Shown: positions 17,581 to 25,672 of the stretch, piece by piece
Numbering within the stretch: the stretch's first letter is position 1
Layout: every line of letters starts with the position of its first letter
DNA from: Gemmatimonadota bacterium
GTDB taxonomy: Bacteria > Gemmatimonadota > Gemmatimonadetes > Gemmatimonadales > Gemmatimonadaceae
Direction: 5' to 3'
Assembly (NCBI GenBank): GCA_016704465.1
Contig: JADJAD010000013.1
Location: forward strand, 253,720 to 317,719
Length of the DNA: 64,000 nucleotides
Translations under genes and position numbers: made by a program
Notes under the pieces: generated by a model
Database searches by the model: none
The model's input: only the letters and a program-made list of their open reading frames with translations
What the model was told of the DNA's origin: nothing

Positions 17581-17618
17581 GTGACTCTCTCCGGAACAGG
17601 TTTCGCGGAGGGAATCGT

Positions 17619-17635
17619 ATACCCCCCACTGGTAT
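17619..17635. promoter_or_regulatory. CsoR operator-like palindrome, downstream copy
   Basis: ATACCCCCCACTGGTAT is a pseudo-palindrome (ATACC-N7-GGTAT) of the G-tract type bound by CsoR-family repressors. It lies just downstream of the -10 in the copZ leader and is the exact reverse complement of the copy at 17645-17661. Confidence 0.75.
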
Positions 17636-17637
17636 CC

Positions 17638-17666
17638 ATCCTATATACCAGTGGGGGGTATGTCAA
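17638..17666 (-). promoter_or_regulatory. Housekeeping-type promoter of the copZ-cupredoxin-copA-csoR operon
   Basis: On the minus strand a perfect TTGACA (17666-17661) is separated by exactly 17 bp from TAGGAT (17643-17638). The spacer is occupied by an operator-like palindrome (17645-17661), so repressor binding would block polymerase. The copZ ATG is about 58 bp downstream of the -10. Confidence 0.8.
17645..17661. promoter_or_regulatory. CsoR operator-like palindrome, spacer copy
   Basis: ATACCAGTGGGGGGTAT fills the -35/-10 spacer of the copZ promoter. With the 17619-17635 copy it makes a large inverted repeat with 17-bp arms and a 9-bp centre. Confidence 0.78.
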
Positions 17667-17675
17667 TGGTGTCGT

Positions 17676-17936
17676 TCAGGTCACCTTCATCCCGGCGTCC
17701 CGAAGACTGGCCATGACCTTGGCACGCACGTCCTGTGGGCAGCTGCGGTCCTCGCGGGTCTGGTGCAGCGCGGCGAGGAATCGCTCGGCGAACTCGGCGT
17801 GCGGGTGGCAGTTCGCGCACGCATCGAGGTGCCGCTCCACGGCTTGCATGCGTTCGGCGGTGAGTTCGCCGTCCACATAGTCCCACAGTTGCTGCATGGC
17901 CGAACGGCAGTCCAGCATGGGCATATCGTCAGACAT
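17676..17936 (-). CDS. Zinc-binding anti-sigma factor, RsrA-like
   Basis: 86 residues with C10, H36, C40 and C43. The HxxxCxxC motif and the upstream Cys match the spacing of the ZAS anti-sigma factor RsrA (C11, H37, C41, C44). A further Cys (C66) is available for disulfide exchange. It should hold the sigma factor encoded just upstream (8-bp gene overlap) and release it when its thiols oxidise. Thiol-based sensing is inferred from the spacing; metal sensing is an alternative, since the copper operon follows 15 bp after the next promoter. Confidence 0.85.
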   Translation of the reverse strand: MSDDMPMLDCRSAMQQLWDYVDGELTAERMQAVERHLDACANCHPHAEFAERFLAALHQTREDRSCPQDVRAKVMASLRDAGMKVT

Positions 17937-18531
17937 CGTTTGGCTCCTGCGCGGGGTTCCCCGCCGAGGCGAATCCCGCGTCGCGGGCGTACGCCCTCAG
18001 TTTCTCCTGCAATTGCCGGCGTCCGCGAAAGAGGCGCGACCGCACGGTTCCCACCGGGACGCCAAGTACCTCGGACGCTGCGTCGTACGACTGGTCCTCG
18101 ACGTCGACCAGGATCACGGTCGATCTGAACGGCTCGGCCAGCTCATCGAGTGCCTTGGTCAACGCCGGAGCCAGGTCGACCCGGGACAGCAGCTGGTCCG
18201 ACCCGTCCTTGCGCATTTCGCCCTGGTTCATCACCGCGGCCAACGTCTCCATGTCGCTGTCCTCGACGTCCACTTCGTGGCGCAGCTTCTCGCGTGACCT
18301 GAGGAAGGCATTGCGGCAGATCGTGAACAGCCATCGGCGGGCATCGCTGCCGGGTTGGAAGGTGTGCCACGATCTGAACGCCCGCAGGTAGGTCTCCTGC
18401 ACCAGGTCGTCGGCGTCGGCGGCGTTGCGGGTGAGCGAGTACGCGAATCGGTACACGTCGTCCATGTACGGGAGCGCATCGCGGGCGAACTCGACGTCGC
18501 GAGCGTCTGCGGGTGGAACGGAATCGTTCAT
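17929..18531 (-). CDS. ECF RNA polymerase sigma factor, SigR/SigH-like
   Basis: 200 residues with sigma region 2 (DADDLVQETYLRAFRSWHTF, about 40-65; WLFTICRN, about 75) and region 4 (about 130-185, ending GTVRSRLFRGRR). The sequence around LPYMDDVYRFAYSLTRNAADADDLVQ is very close to the SigR type that pairs with RsrA-like anti-sigmas. It directs transcription of stress genes after release from the anti-sigma. The ATG at 18531 is chosen because the residues upstream in frame look non-coding. It is divergent from the hybrid kinase gene. Confidence 0.9.
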   Translation of the reverse strand: MNDSVPPADARDVEFARDALPYMDDVYRFAYSLTRNAADADDLVQETYLRAFRSWHTFQPGSDARRWLFTICRNAFLRSREKLRHEVDVEDSDMETLAAVMNQGEMRKDGSDQLLSRVDLAPALTKALDELAEPFRSTVILVDVEDQSYDAASEVLGVPVGTVRSRLFRGRRQLQEKLRAYARDAGFASAGNPAQEPNDV

Positions 18532-18700
18532 GTTGATGCACCTAGCCGGAAGGCGTCGTCGCGGTTCCCTGTCCGCGCTCGTCCACGATAACAGCACGCG
18601 GCGGGGGGGGCGAGCCGACCCCGCTGCTGCACCCGCCGCTATAGATTCTGCCCGTCCAGCCTCGGCCCCATCCTCGTTCGCTCGCGACGGGCCCCACGTA

Positions 18701-20635
18701 ATGTCGCTTCCGCCCCACGACCCCTCGCCCACAGTCCCCGGGCCCACCCCCGCCGGTGGTCACCGTGGGGGGCTCGCCGGCCTGCCGTTTGCGCTCGCAC
18801 GCGTCGACCGCAGCGGCACCGTCGTGGCGCTCAGCGGCGCGTGGACCGACGTCAGCGGACGCCAGGTCGGCGCATCGTTAGGCATGCCGTGGGACGGCTT
18901 CCTCGATCCCGGCGACGTCGACGCGTGGCGCGGGATGGCCCGCGACCTCTACGAAGGACGCCGGACGCAGGCAGCCGGGGTGCTGCGGCTGCGCCGCCCC
19001 GACGGGGGGGCGCGCCCGGTCGAGGTGCGGAGCGCCCTGCACCATGGTCCCACCGGCCCTCCCGACGGACTCGGGGTGATGCTCTTCGACCTGGCGGAGC
19101 GCGAGCAGGCGCTGAGCGCGCCACGACCGAGCATGCGTTTGTCGGAGGAATCGACGCGATCGCTCGTGGAACGCGCCGCCTTCGGAATTTTCCGCTGCGA
19201 CCCCGATGGCGGGCTGCTCGACGTCAACCCGGCGCTGGCGGCGATGCTTGGCTACGCCGACCCGGCCTCGCTGATCGGGCTCAACCTCTTCGAGGTTGTT
19301 GGCGCCGAGCCAGGGGTGCGGGAGCGCTGCCTTGCCGAGCTGGAAGATGGACTCGCCGACGTGTCGTGCGACTTGCGCGGGGCCCGGCGCGACGGGGCGG
19401 CGGTGCATCTTCGGCTGGCGGTGAGCGCCGAGTTCGACGGTCGTCGCATTCGCTTCCTGCAGGGCATCGCCGAGAACATCACCGAACGTGCGCGACGTGA
19501 AGAGATCGTGCGCCGCGGCGAACGCATGGCGGCGCTGGCCCGCACGCTGGCCGGTGTGGCGCACGAGATCAACAACCCGCTGGCAGCGATCACGGGTTTC
19601 GCCCAGATCCTCCTCAAGCGGGAGCAGTCGGACGACGACCGGCACGCGCACGAGACGATCCTGCATCAGGCGCGGCGGGCCGCCCACGTCGTGAAGGACC
19701 TGCTCACCATCGCCCGGCGCGAGGAAGGGAGCCTGCGTGTGCGCGTCGACCTGAATGCCATCGTACGCTACCTGGTCGAGACACAGCGTTACGCGATGGA
19801 CACGCGGGGGATTCGGATCGTGATGCACCTGGCCGACGACGCCCCCCGCGTGCTGGGCGATCCGGCGCAGCTGGAACAGGTCGTCCTGAACCTCGTCGTC
19901 AACGCGCGACAGGCGCTCGAGGCGCGCCTCGACCGACACGACGCCGACGAGGCATGGCTCCCGACCCTGGAGATCGCCACGCAGCGCGCGTCCGCACGCG
20001 TCACGCTCTCGGTCACCGACAATGGCCCGGGGATCTCGTCGCGGGACCTGCCGCACATCTGGGATCCGTTCTGGACGACGCGCGAAGAGGGGGAAGGCTC
20101 GGGACTCGGACTCTCGGTCGTGCACAGCATCGTGACGGCGCACGGCGGCTCCATCGAGGCGACCAGCGTGCTGGGCGTGGAGACGCGCGTCGTGGTCACG
20201 TTGCCGGCAGCCGCGCCGGCCGCGCCCGCCCCGCTCGCGATTCCCCACCACAGCACGCCAGCCGCACGTGCCGCACGCCCGCTCGACATCCTCGTCGTCG
20301 ATGACGAGGTGGCCATCCGCGACCTGCTGGTGCGCTATCTCTCCACGCGCGGCCACGCCGTCCTTCCGGCGGCCAGCGGGGAACATGCGTTGCGTCTGGC
20401 GGAACAGGCGTCGTTCGACGTGGTGATCAGCGACCTGCGAATGCCGGGGATGGACGGGCGCGCCCTGATCCGCCGACTCCGGTCCCTGCCATCGTGTGTC
20501 GACACGCGCTTCATCCTCTCCACCGGCGACGCCACGGCACTCCCGCACGCCGGCGGCGACACCACGGCCGACCTCGAGGTCGTCAACAAGCCGTACGACG
20601 TCAACGCGCTCGTGACCCTCGTCGAGGCGCGATGA
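18701..20635 (+). CDS. PAS-domain hybrid sensor histidine kinase with C-terminal receiver
   Basis: 644 residues and no membrane helix, so cytoplasmic. Two PAS-like domains (about 28-135 and 153-265) precede an H-box AGVAHEINNPL (H288). The ATPase domain has NLVVNARQAL, DNGPGIS and GSGLGLSVV. A linker rich in Ala/Pro (about 490-520) leads to a receiver domain with VVDDE and phospho-Asp D578 in ISDLRMPG. The HEINNPL class is typical of NtrB-like kinases, which sense cytosolic or redox signals. The receiver at the C-terminus suggests a phosphorelay or self-tuning. It is divergent from the SigR-like gene across 169 bp; no partner regulator is adjacent. Confidence 0.88.
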   Translation: MSLPPHDPSPTVPGPTPAGGHRGGLAGLPFALARVDRSGTVVALSGAWTDVSGRQVGASLGMPWDGFLDPGDVDAWRGMARDLYEGRRTQAAGVLRLRRPDGGARPVEVRSALHHGPTGPPDGLGVMLFDLAEREQALSAPRPSMRLSEESTRSLVERAAFGIFRCDPDGGLLDVNPALAAMLGYADPASLIGLNLFEVVGAEPGVRERCLAELEDGLADVSCDLRGARRDGAAVHLRLAVSAEFDGRRIRFLQGIAENITERARREEIVRRGERMAALARTLAGVAHEINNPLAAITGFAQILLKREQSDDDRHAHETILHQARRAAHVVKDLLTIARREEGSLRVRVDLNAIVRYLVETQRYAMDTRGIRIVMHLADDAPRVLGDPAQLEQVVLNLVVNARQALEARLDRHDADEAWLPTLEIATQRASARVTLSVTDNGPGISSRDLPHIWDPFWTTREEGEGSGLGLSVVHSIVTAHGGSIEATSVLGVETRVVVTLPAAAPAAPAPLAIPHHSTPAARAARPLDILVVDDEVAIRDLLVRYLSTRGHAVLPAASGEHALRLAEQASFDVVISDLRMPGMDGRALIRRLRSLPSCVDTRFILSTGDATALPHAGGDTTADLEVVNKPYDVNALVTLVEAR

Positions 20636-20669
20636 CGTCGCCCTCACCCTTCCTACGCATCGCCTGCCC

Positions 20670-21305
20670 ATGAACATCGCCGACCTGCGGCGCGACTACT
20701 CGCTCGCCTCCCTCGACGTCGTCGACGTCGACGCCGATCCCATCGTCCAGTTCATGCGATGGTTCGACGAGGCGCAGCGCGCCGACATCCTCGAACCCAA
20801 CGCCATGACGCTGGCCACGAGCACGCCCGATGGACGTCCATCGGCGCGCATCGTCCTGCTCAAGGAGGTCGCGGCGCAGGGCTTCGTCTTCTTCACCGAC
20901 TATCGATCCCGCAAGGGTGAGGAACTGGCCGCCAATCCGCGCGCGGCGCTCACGTTCCTGTGGAAGGAGATCGAGCGCCAGGTGCGCGTCACCGGGACAG
21001 TGGAGCGCATCTCGCGCGACGAGTCCGAGCAGTACTTCCGCTCCCGCCCACTCGGGAGCCGCGTGGGCGCATGGGCCTCGACGCAGAGCGCGGTCATCCC
21101 GGCGCGCGACTGGCTGGAACAGGCGGTGGCCGAGGCATCCCGGTCGTACGAGGGGCACGACGTCCCGCTGCCGCCGCACTGGGGAGGCTATCGCGTCCTT
21201 CCAGACGACGTGGAGTTCTGGCAGGGGCGCCAGAGCCGCCTGCACGACCGGGTGCGCTACCGCAGGGACGGCAGCCGCTGGATCATCGAGCGCCTGTCAC
21301 CCTGA
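20670..21305 (+). CDS. pdxH: Pyridoxamine 5'-phosphate oxidase
   Basis: 211 residues with the PNPOx split-barrel and C-terminal dimerisation region. Visible signatures are RIVLLKE (FMN phosphate contact), FFTDYRSRKG, the FLWKEIERQVRVTG strand and the terminal EFWQGRQSRLHDR with its PLP-binding Arg/Trp. It oxidises PNP and PMP to PLP in the cytoplasm. Start and length agree with the family. It follows the kinase gene by 34 bp and its stop codon opens an 11-bp tandem repeat. Confidence 0.96.
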   Translation: MNIADLRRDYSLASLDVVDVDADPIVQFMRWFDEAQRADILEPNAMTLATSTPDGRPSARIVLLKEVAAQGFVFFTDYRSRKGEELAANPRAALTFLWKEIERQVRVTGTVERISRDESEQYFRSRPLGSRVGAWASTQSAVIPARDWLEQAVAEASRSYEGHDVPLPPHWGGYRVLPDDVEFWQGRQSRLHDRVRYRRDGSRWIIERLSP

Positions 21306-21369
21306 GGCCCGGCCGATGCCCGGCCGAGGCCCGGCCGAGGCCCGGCCGAGGCCCGGCCGATGCTCGGCC
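21304..21369 (+). repeat. Six tandem copies of an 11-bp GC-rich unit in a convergent gap
   Basis: GAGGCCCGGCC occurs six times (copies 2 and 6 vary), beginning inside the pdxH stop codon and filling most of the 78 bp before the rsgA stop. The unit is self-complementary enough to form strong hairpins, so it could act as a bidirectional terminator. No T-run follows. Confidence 0.85.
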
Positions 21370-21383
21370 TCAGGCCGGGTACG

Positions 21384-22310
21384 TTACCACGTGCGTTCGA
21401 CTTCCTCGACTTCCTCACGCAGCTTCACGTAGCTCTCGTAGCGCGACGGCATGATGCGCCCGGCATCCACCGCCGACCGCACGCCGCACTCCGGTTCACT
21501 CAGGTGCCGGCAGTCGGCGAAGCGACAGGTCCCGAGCACGGCGACAAACTCCGGGAAGCAACGTTCGAGGTCGCGCGCGGCAATGCCCCACAGCCCCACT
21601 TCCCGCAGCCCGGGGGTGTCGACGACGTAGCCGCCCCGGGGCAGCGGGTGCATGCGCGCTCCCACGGTTGTGTGCCGTCCCTTGTTCACCGATTCGCTGA
21701 TCGCCCCCACGCGCAGGTCGAGCCCCGGATACAGCGCGTTGAGCAGCGAGGATTTCCCCACCCCCGACGGGCCGCTCAGGGCGCTCACCCGTCCGCGCAG
21801 CGCCTCGAGCAGCTCCGGGAGGCCGTCGCCTGTCACGGTGCTGGTGTAGTGCACGGGATAGCCTAACGCGGCATAGCCCCCAAAGAGTTCCTCCGCGGCT
21901 CGCCGAGAATCGAGGTCCACCTTGTTGATGACGATGCGTGCCGCTACGTCGTTGGTCTCCGCGACGACGAGGAACCGGTCGAGCATCTTCGCGTTCGGTT
22001 CCGGCCTGACCATGGCAAAGACGACGACCACCTGGTCGACGTTCGTCACGACGATGCGCTCCATGTGCGCGCTGCCGGGGGCACGCCGCGCGAGGCGGGA
22101 GCGACGCGGCAGGATCTCGACGATCGTCCAGCCACCGGTGGCCTGGTCGTGCTCGACCAGCACATCGTCGCCGACGGCGATCTTGACGCCGCCCTCCCGC
22201 TTCAGGCGGCCGCGCATTGCACCGGCCTGCGTCGTCCCGTCGGCCAGGTGGATCTGGTAGACGCCCCCCGTTCCCTGCAGCACGACGCCGTGCACTGGCG
22301 CCGCGGTCAC
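21384..22310 (-). CDS. rsgA: Ribosome small-subunit-dependent GTPase A
   Basis: 308 residues with the circularly permuted GTPase order: an OB-fold (about 1-75), G4 INKVDL, G1 GPSGVGKSSLLN, G2 and G3 (DTPGLRE), then the zinc-binding tail C-x4-C-x-H-x5-C in CRFADCRHLSEPEC. It helps late 30S subunit maturation. The GTG at 22310 overlaps the upstream stop (GTGA), so its translation is coupled to the small protein before it. Confidence 0.95.
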   Translation of the reverse strand: MTAAPVHGVVLQGTGGVYQIHLADGTTQAGAMRGRLKREGGVKIAVGDDVLVEHDQATGGWTIVEILPRRSRLARRAPGSAHMERIVVTNVDQVVVVFAMVRPEPNAKMLDRFLVVAETNDVAARIVINKVDLDSRRAAEELFGGYAALGYPVHYTSTVTGDGLPELLEALRGRVSALSGPSGVGKSSLLNALYPGLDLRVGAISESVNKGRHTTVGARMHPLPRGGYVVDTPGLREVGLWGIAARDLERCFPEFVAVLGTCRFADCRHLSEPECGVRSAVDAGRIMPSRYESYVKLREEVEEVERTW

Positions 22311-22699
22311 TCCTCCTCCTTCATGACATCCCACCAGCGGCGCCCGCTCGTCTGCCCGGGGAGGTCGGCGATATGCCGCTCCAGCAGCTCGCGCACATCG
22401 GTGAGTGTCCAGGCGCCGAGCGCGTCGATCGCCGCCGGCGGCGTGTCCCCCCACGCCAGGTAGTCGGACTCGAGGTGGCCGTCGACACCCTGTGCACCGA
22501 TGCGACGCCACCGCAGGAAGAGGAAGTACGCGGCGTGCGGACGCGCGGCCTCGCCGGTGGCATCCGTCTCGATCGCGACGGAGTACGAGAGTCCGTCCGA
22601 GCCCTCGAACGCGGCCGGGCGCGCGTGCGCCCTCGCGTAGCCACCGATGGTGCTGGCGTCACCCAGCGTATGGTCGGGCTGCAACCACTGGCCGGACAT
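22307..22699 (-). CDS. Conserved-looking hypothetical protein between proline dehydrogenase and rsgA
   Basis: 130 residues, soluble, no signal peptide. Notable are SYSVAIETDATG, YFLFLRWRRIG and LTDVRELLERHI, suggesting an alpha/beta fold. I do not recognise the family. It lies 2 bp after the proline dehydrogenase stop and overlaps rsgA by 4 bp, so it is part of a three-gene unit. No function can be assigned. Confidence 0.75.
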   Translation of the reverse strand: MSGQWLQPDHTLGDASTIGGYARAHARPAAFEGSDGLSYSVAIETDATGEAARPHAAYFLFLRWRRIGAQGVDGHLESDYLAWGDTPPAAIDALGAWTLTDVRELLERHIADLPGQTSGRRWWDVMKEEE

Positions 22700-22701
22700 G
22701 C

Positions 22702-23637
22702 CTAACGCCGCTTCGCGAACTGTTCCTTCATGATGCTCGCCGTCATGAACGCCAGGTTGGCGGGACGCTCGGCGAGGCGGCGCAGCAGGTAGGGATACCA
22801 CTGCGTCCCGTACGGAACGTAGACACGCATCCGGTACCCCTCGCGCACCAGGAGCTCCTGCAGGTCGCGGCGCACCCCGTACAGCATCTGGAACTCGTAG
22901 CGGTCCTGCGAAATGCCCTGCTCTCGCGCGTACTGCTTGGCCTGCTCGATGATCGCCTCGTCGTGGGTGGCGAGACCGGGGTACTTCCCCTCGGACATGA
23001 GGCGGTGCATGCACGCGACGTAGGTCGCGTCGACATCGCGCTTCTCGGGGAAGGCGATGGTGGCCGGCTCCTTGTAGGCCCCCTTGCACAGCCGCACGCG
23101 ACACTGGATGTCGATCGCATTGGCCACGTCGGCCGGTGTGCGGCGCAGGTAGCTCTGCAGGACGATGCCGACCTCCTCGGGGAACCGCGCGAAGAGATGC
23201 TCCTCGAACAGCTGCAGCGTGCGTTCGGTGTAGGCGCTCCCCTCCATGTCCAACCGCACGAACGTCCGGTGCTGCCGTGCGCGCTCCAGCACCTGCGTGA
23301 TGTTCTCGATGCACAGGGTGTCGGAGATATCCTGCCCCATGGCCGTCAGCTTGACCGACACGTTGGCGTCCAGTCCCTCGGCCGCGATACGATCGAGCAA
23401 CTCGACGTAGTGCGCCGCCGTGGCGCGAGCCTCGTCGGCGCGGCTCACGCTCTCACCCAGCAGGTCGAGCGTGGCCGTGATGCGCTTGGCGTTGAGGGCC
23501 CGCACGGCAACCAGCGCGCTGTCGATGGTCTCGCCCGCGACAAACCGGTTGGCGAACCGGCGGGCCAGGCGGTTGTTGCGGACGAAGCGGAAGATGCCCT
23601 GCCGATGCGAGAGCCAGAGGAACGTCTGTCGGAGCAT
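22702..23637 (-). CDS. Proline dehydrogenase (monofunctional)
   Basis: 311 residues forming the FAD-binding beta/alpha barrel of PRODH. VRLCKGAYKEP (FAD/proline contact) and YVPYGTQWYPYLLRRLAERPAN (substrate-binding helix with its Arg pair) are diagnostic. It lacks the aldehyde dehydrogenase half of PutA, so P5C dehydrogenase must be encoded elsewhere. It oxidises proline to P5C and passes electrons to quinone. The stop falls in CGTTAGGC. Confidence 0.94.
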   Translation of the reverse strand: MLRQTFLWLSHRQGIFRFVRNNRLARRFANRFVAGETIDSALVAVRALNAKRITATLDLLGESVSRADEARATAAHYVELLDRIAAEGLDANVSVKLTAMGQDISDTLCIENITQVLERARQHRTFVRLDMEGSAYTERTLQLFEEHLFARFPEEVGIVLQSYLRRTPADVANAIDIQCRVRLCKGAYKEPATIAFPEKRDVDATYVACMHRLMSEGKYPGLATHDEAIIEQAKQYAREQGISQDRYEFQMLYGVRRDLQELLVREGYRMRVYVPYGTQWYPYLLRRLAERPANLAFMTASIMKEQFAKRR

Positions 23638-23772
23638 TACGTGTGGGGTCGAACCGTGCGGGACGTGTCGTTGGGCGCCGCTCCCGGCGTCGGTGCCGGT
23701 GGCGTGGGGGGGAAATATACCCGTCGCCCACCTGCTCGCATGACCGAATCAATGGCCCGCTGCCCGCAGGGA

Positions 23773-24402
23773 TCAGCGCGTGCGCGTCGGCCGCAGGCGC
23801 AGTGCGCGCCCCCACGGCTCCCGGTACAATCCGGCGTAGACGTGGCGGCGCCCATCGGCGGCGACGCCGACCTGTGGCTCGTAGTGGTCGCGCACGTCGG
23901 GGAGCGGACGGATCATGCGCGCCACGCTCCGCTCGACGCCATCGAGCAGGTATTCGCCTTCCGCGTCGCGGAAGAGGACCCATGCGTGCCGCCCTCGGAC
24001 CGCGCCGGGGATCGCACGCATCCCCACGACAAAGACGGTGTCGAAACGGGCCTCGGCCAGCTGGCGCCAGGCCCACAGCGCGAAATCCTCGCAATCGCCG
24101 CTGCGCACCAGCTCGAACGTCGCCGGATGCAACCAGTGGTCGGCCTCGTCGAGCAAGTGGGCGTCCTCGGCGTATCGACACTGCAGCAGGAACTCGGCAA
24201 TCGCGTGCGGTGTGCCCAGCGAGTGCCGACAGGGGCGCGCGAGGTAGCCCAGGAAGTCCTCGGCGCCCGGACCAAACGCACGCAGCGGCGGTTCAATGTC
24301 GAAGCGCTGCCACGGGTCGGCGTCGGCGCCGGCAATCCGCCGACGATGCGCGACGCCGCTGGCCTCGTGCAGCCAGTCGAGCAGCGTGCGCACGCGCCTC
24401 AT
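23773..24402 (-). CDS. Transglutaminase-like cysteine protease family protein
   Basis: 209 residues with the papain-like transglutaminase core. C104 lies in SGDCEDFALWAW, H139 in GRHAWVLF and D154 in YLLDGVE, giving a plausible Cys-His-Asp triad. GDCEDFA is the hallmark of bacterial transglutaminase-like proteins. No signal peptide is present. It is 55 bp after the upstream OMP gene (the stop there is at 24458) and on the same strand. Substrate unknown. Confidence 0.82.
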   Translation of the reverse strand: MRRVRTLLDWLHEASGVAHRRRIAGADADPWQRFDIEPPLRAFGPGAEDFLGYLARPCRHSLGTPHAIAEFLLQCRYAEDAHLLDEADHWLHPATFELVRSGDCEDFALWAWRQLAEARFDTVFVVGMRAIPGAVRGRHAWVLFRDAEGEYLLDGVERSVARMIRPLPDVRDHYEPQVGVAADGRRHVYAGLYREPWGRALRLRPTRTR

Positions 24403-24457
24403 GGCCCGACCGCATGTGCGGGGCGGTGCGCCGTGGAGGCGTGCGGCACCGTGTCGC

Positions 24458-25642
24458 TCATCGGACGATGATCAGCCCGACGTCGCCGGTGAACTCGTCG
24501 CGCACCCGGGCCAGGTTCACGGGGACGTCGAGTTCGTCCCGGTTGAGCCGCAGGTTCACCCGATGGATGCCGGGCGCGACATGGTAGTACCCGCGCCACT
24601 CCCCGTTCGGCTGCCGCACGAGGGGGACCGGGATCCACTCGGTGAAGTCGGCCATGAGCTCGACGCGGGCGATCCCGGGGGCCCAGACTCGGACCTCGCG
24701 CAGGGCCAGCGAATCCAGCGCCGGACCGATGACGAGCGCCAGGCGTTCCGTGATCGGGAGTTCGGGGCGCTCGACCGGCATCCGGGGTGGGAGTCGCGGC
24801 GGCCGTGGCCGCAGCGAGAACCGTCCGTTGGGAAGCCGCAGGGCAACCGCCGCGTAGCGCGCGCCCGGCAGTCCCTGGATCAGGTCGACCGGGTAGCTCC
24901 CCATGCTCACGGTCCCGAGCATGCCACCGAGCACGGGCCGAGTGACGGTGAAGGATCCCCAGGCGACGGTCCCGCGCAGCGCTTCGCCGAGGCGCACGCC
25001 TAACGCTGCGTCGTAGGTGACCCCACCGCGGCTCCACGACACCACGCCCTCGTTGTCGCCCAGCACGTCGCCGTACTGCAGCTGCATGGGAGTGCCGGTG
25101 AACGAGACAACCGCGTCACCCACGCGCGCCCATCCCCCGTAGTCGCCGAGCACGGTGGTGCGCCACTGGAAGCCGTCGAAGGTCCGGGTCAGCGCCGCCC
25201 CTCCGCGCACGGCGTAGCGCTCATGCGTGAGGTGCAGTCGCGCCTGCCCGAGCAGTTGCAGCGTCGGCATGAAGTCCTGCTGCGCAGTGCTGGTGGTGTT
25301 GAACGACAGCTCGCCACGCACCGAGCGAAACAGGCGCGCCAGCCGGCCCGTGGTCGGGATGGGGGCGGAGTAGCGCGAGCCGGTGAGACCGCCCTGCATG
25401 GACCAGCGCCCGTCGTTGAACAGCGAGACCAGGCCCGATGCATAGAGCGCCCCGGCCGGCCGCTCCAGGAGCAGCGTCTCGGTGAGGGTCACGGCACCTA
25501 ACGTGAGTCCGTTGTCGTAGTCGACGGTGGCAAAGCCGACGTCGCGCGTTCGCACCGGCGCCTGGGCACCGAGTGACGAGACGGCGAGCATCGAGAGGCA
25601 CCAAAGCAGTCGCGCGGCGGGGCAGAGCGCCCCGCCGCGCAC
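24458..25642 (-). CDS. Outer-membrane barrel-like secreted protein with C-terminal CBM48/E-set domain
   Basis: 394 residues. A Sec signal (about 8-27) is followed by repeated beta-hairpins with barrel-like alternation (about 35-270). A Pro/Arg-rich linker (RPRPPRLPPRMP, about 278-290) leads to a C-terminal AMPK/CBM48-like domain (about 318-394) with VELMADFTEW and GEWRGYYHVAPGIHRVNLRLN. The carbohydrate-binding loop is weaker than in the partner membrane protein of this operon. It starts at a GTG without a clear ribosome site; the internal Met at 25591 is an alternative. It is the last gene of the ECF-sigma operon. Confidence 0.75.
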   Translation of the reverse strand: MRGGALCPAARLLWCLSMLAVSSLGAQAPVRTRDVGFATVDYDNGLTLGAVTLTETLLLERPAGALYASGLVSLFNDGRWSMQGGLTGSRYSAPIPTTGRLARLFRSVRGELSFNTTSTAQQDFMPTLQLLGQARLHLTHERYAVRGGAALTRTFDGFQWRTTVLGDYGGWARVGDAVVSFTGTPMQLQYGDVLGDNEGVVSWSRGGVTYDAALGVRLGEALRGTVAWGSFTVTRPVLGGMLGTVSMGSYPVDLIQGLPGARYAAVALRLPNGRFSLRPRPPRLPPRMPVERPELPITERLALVIGPALDSLALREVRVWAPGIARVELMADFTEWIPVPLVRQPNGEWRGYYHVAPGIHRVNLRLNRDELDVPVNLARVRDEFTGDVGLIIVR

Positions 25643-25672
25643 GAAGTGTGGCGGAATACGGACTGGGGTTGG

